NCBI GenBank assembly: GCA_900466605.1
Contig: UBMU01000015.1
Coordinates: 227,849-291,848, forward strand
Direction of reading: 5' to 3'
Length of the DNA: 64,000 nt
DNA from: Hyphomicrobiales bacterium
Lineage (GTDB): Bacteria; Pseudomonadota; Alphaproteobacteria; Rhizobiales; Rhizobiaceae
In this document: one piece after another, positions 63,946 through 64,000 of the stretch
How positions within the stretch are numbered: the first letter of the stretch is position 1
Layout of the letters: every line of letters begins with the position of its first letter
Program-made: the position numbers and the translations under genes
Notes under the pieces: generated by a model
Databases searched by the model: none
Seen by the model: only the letters and a program-made list of their open reading frames with translations
Told to the model about the DNA's origin: nothing

Positions 63946-64000
63946 TTCCTTCGTGGTGGCGCCCTTATAGTCAGGCACTTTGAATCCCGCAAGCGGCAAA

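Overview
The window looks like chromosomal DNA of an alphaproteobacterium of the order Hyphomicrobiales (Rhizobiales), most likely family Rhizobiaceae (Rhizobium/Agrobacterium/Ensifer group). This rests on the order SPOR-nagZ-scpA-scpB-tatABC-serS-surE-pcm-nlpD-like, the secDF fusion followed by Mth938-like and phytoene-synthase-like genes, small DUF1127 proteins beside an anti-Shine-Dalgarno sRNA of the alpha-r14/'cuckoo' type, a class I phaC, and the GC-rich codon use. No species call is possible from sequence alone.

Layout. 1-17.3 kb (+ strand): envelope and housekeeping genes. These are a partial SPOR protein, nagZ, the condensin partners scpA/scpB, the twin-arginine translocon tatABC, serS, surE, pcm, an NlpD-like LytM lipoprotein with degenerate zinc ligands, a convergent AAA+ ATPase (DUF815, -), yajC, secDF, two homologues of mitochondrial complex I assembly factors (NDUFAF3-like and NDUFAF6-like), a 1-Cys peroxiredoxin and a persulfide dioxygenase-rhodanese fusion. 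17.3-32.9 kb: trmFO, a large PNPOx-like/reductase/ferredoxin fusion with a GST and a divergent LysR regulator, two DUF1127 genes plus the sRNA, a DUF2157/GDYXXLXY membrane pair, tRNA-Leu(UAG), tig, a B12-binding radical SAM protein, sthA and a membrane-anchored phosphatase.

33.19-49.69 kb is a 16.5-kb prophage remnant inserted inside radC. The 5' part of radC lies at 49678-50214 and the 3' part at 32899-33200. A 10-bp identical core (33191-33200 and 49685-49694) marks attL and attR, and precise recombination would rejoin radC in frame. The element keeps a tyrosine integrase, an Xis-like protein, a small HTH repressor with three palindromic operators, tail spike and tail fibre genes, a short tape-measure gene, a prohead protease and a replication protein gene. 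That last gene carries four near-palindromic repeats that look like an origin embedded in the coding sequence. No terminase large subunit, portal, major capsid, tail tube or lysis gene was found, so it is probably defective as a phage but may still excise. Three genes on the opposite strand to the structural block are candidate morons.

49.7-64 kb: map, a structured non-coding stretch, a Tlde1/DUF2778 protein, a methyltransferase, phaC, an SHOCT lipoprotein, alaC, hom, recJ, a GT2 glycosyltransferase, a CheY-like regulator beside a broken reading frame, and tRNA-Glu(UUC).

Family assignments come from reading the translations. No database search was run, and approximate residue positions are estimates.
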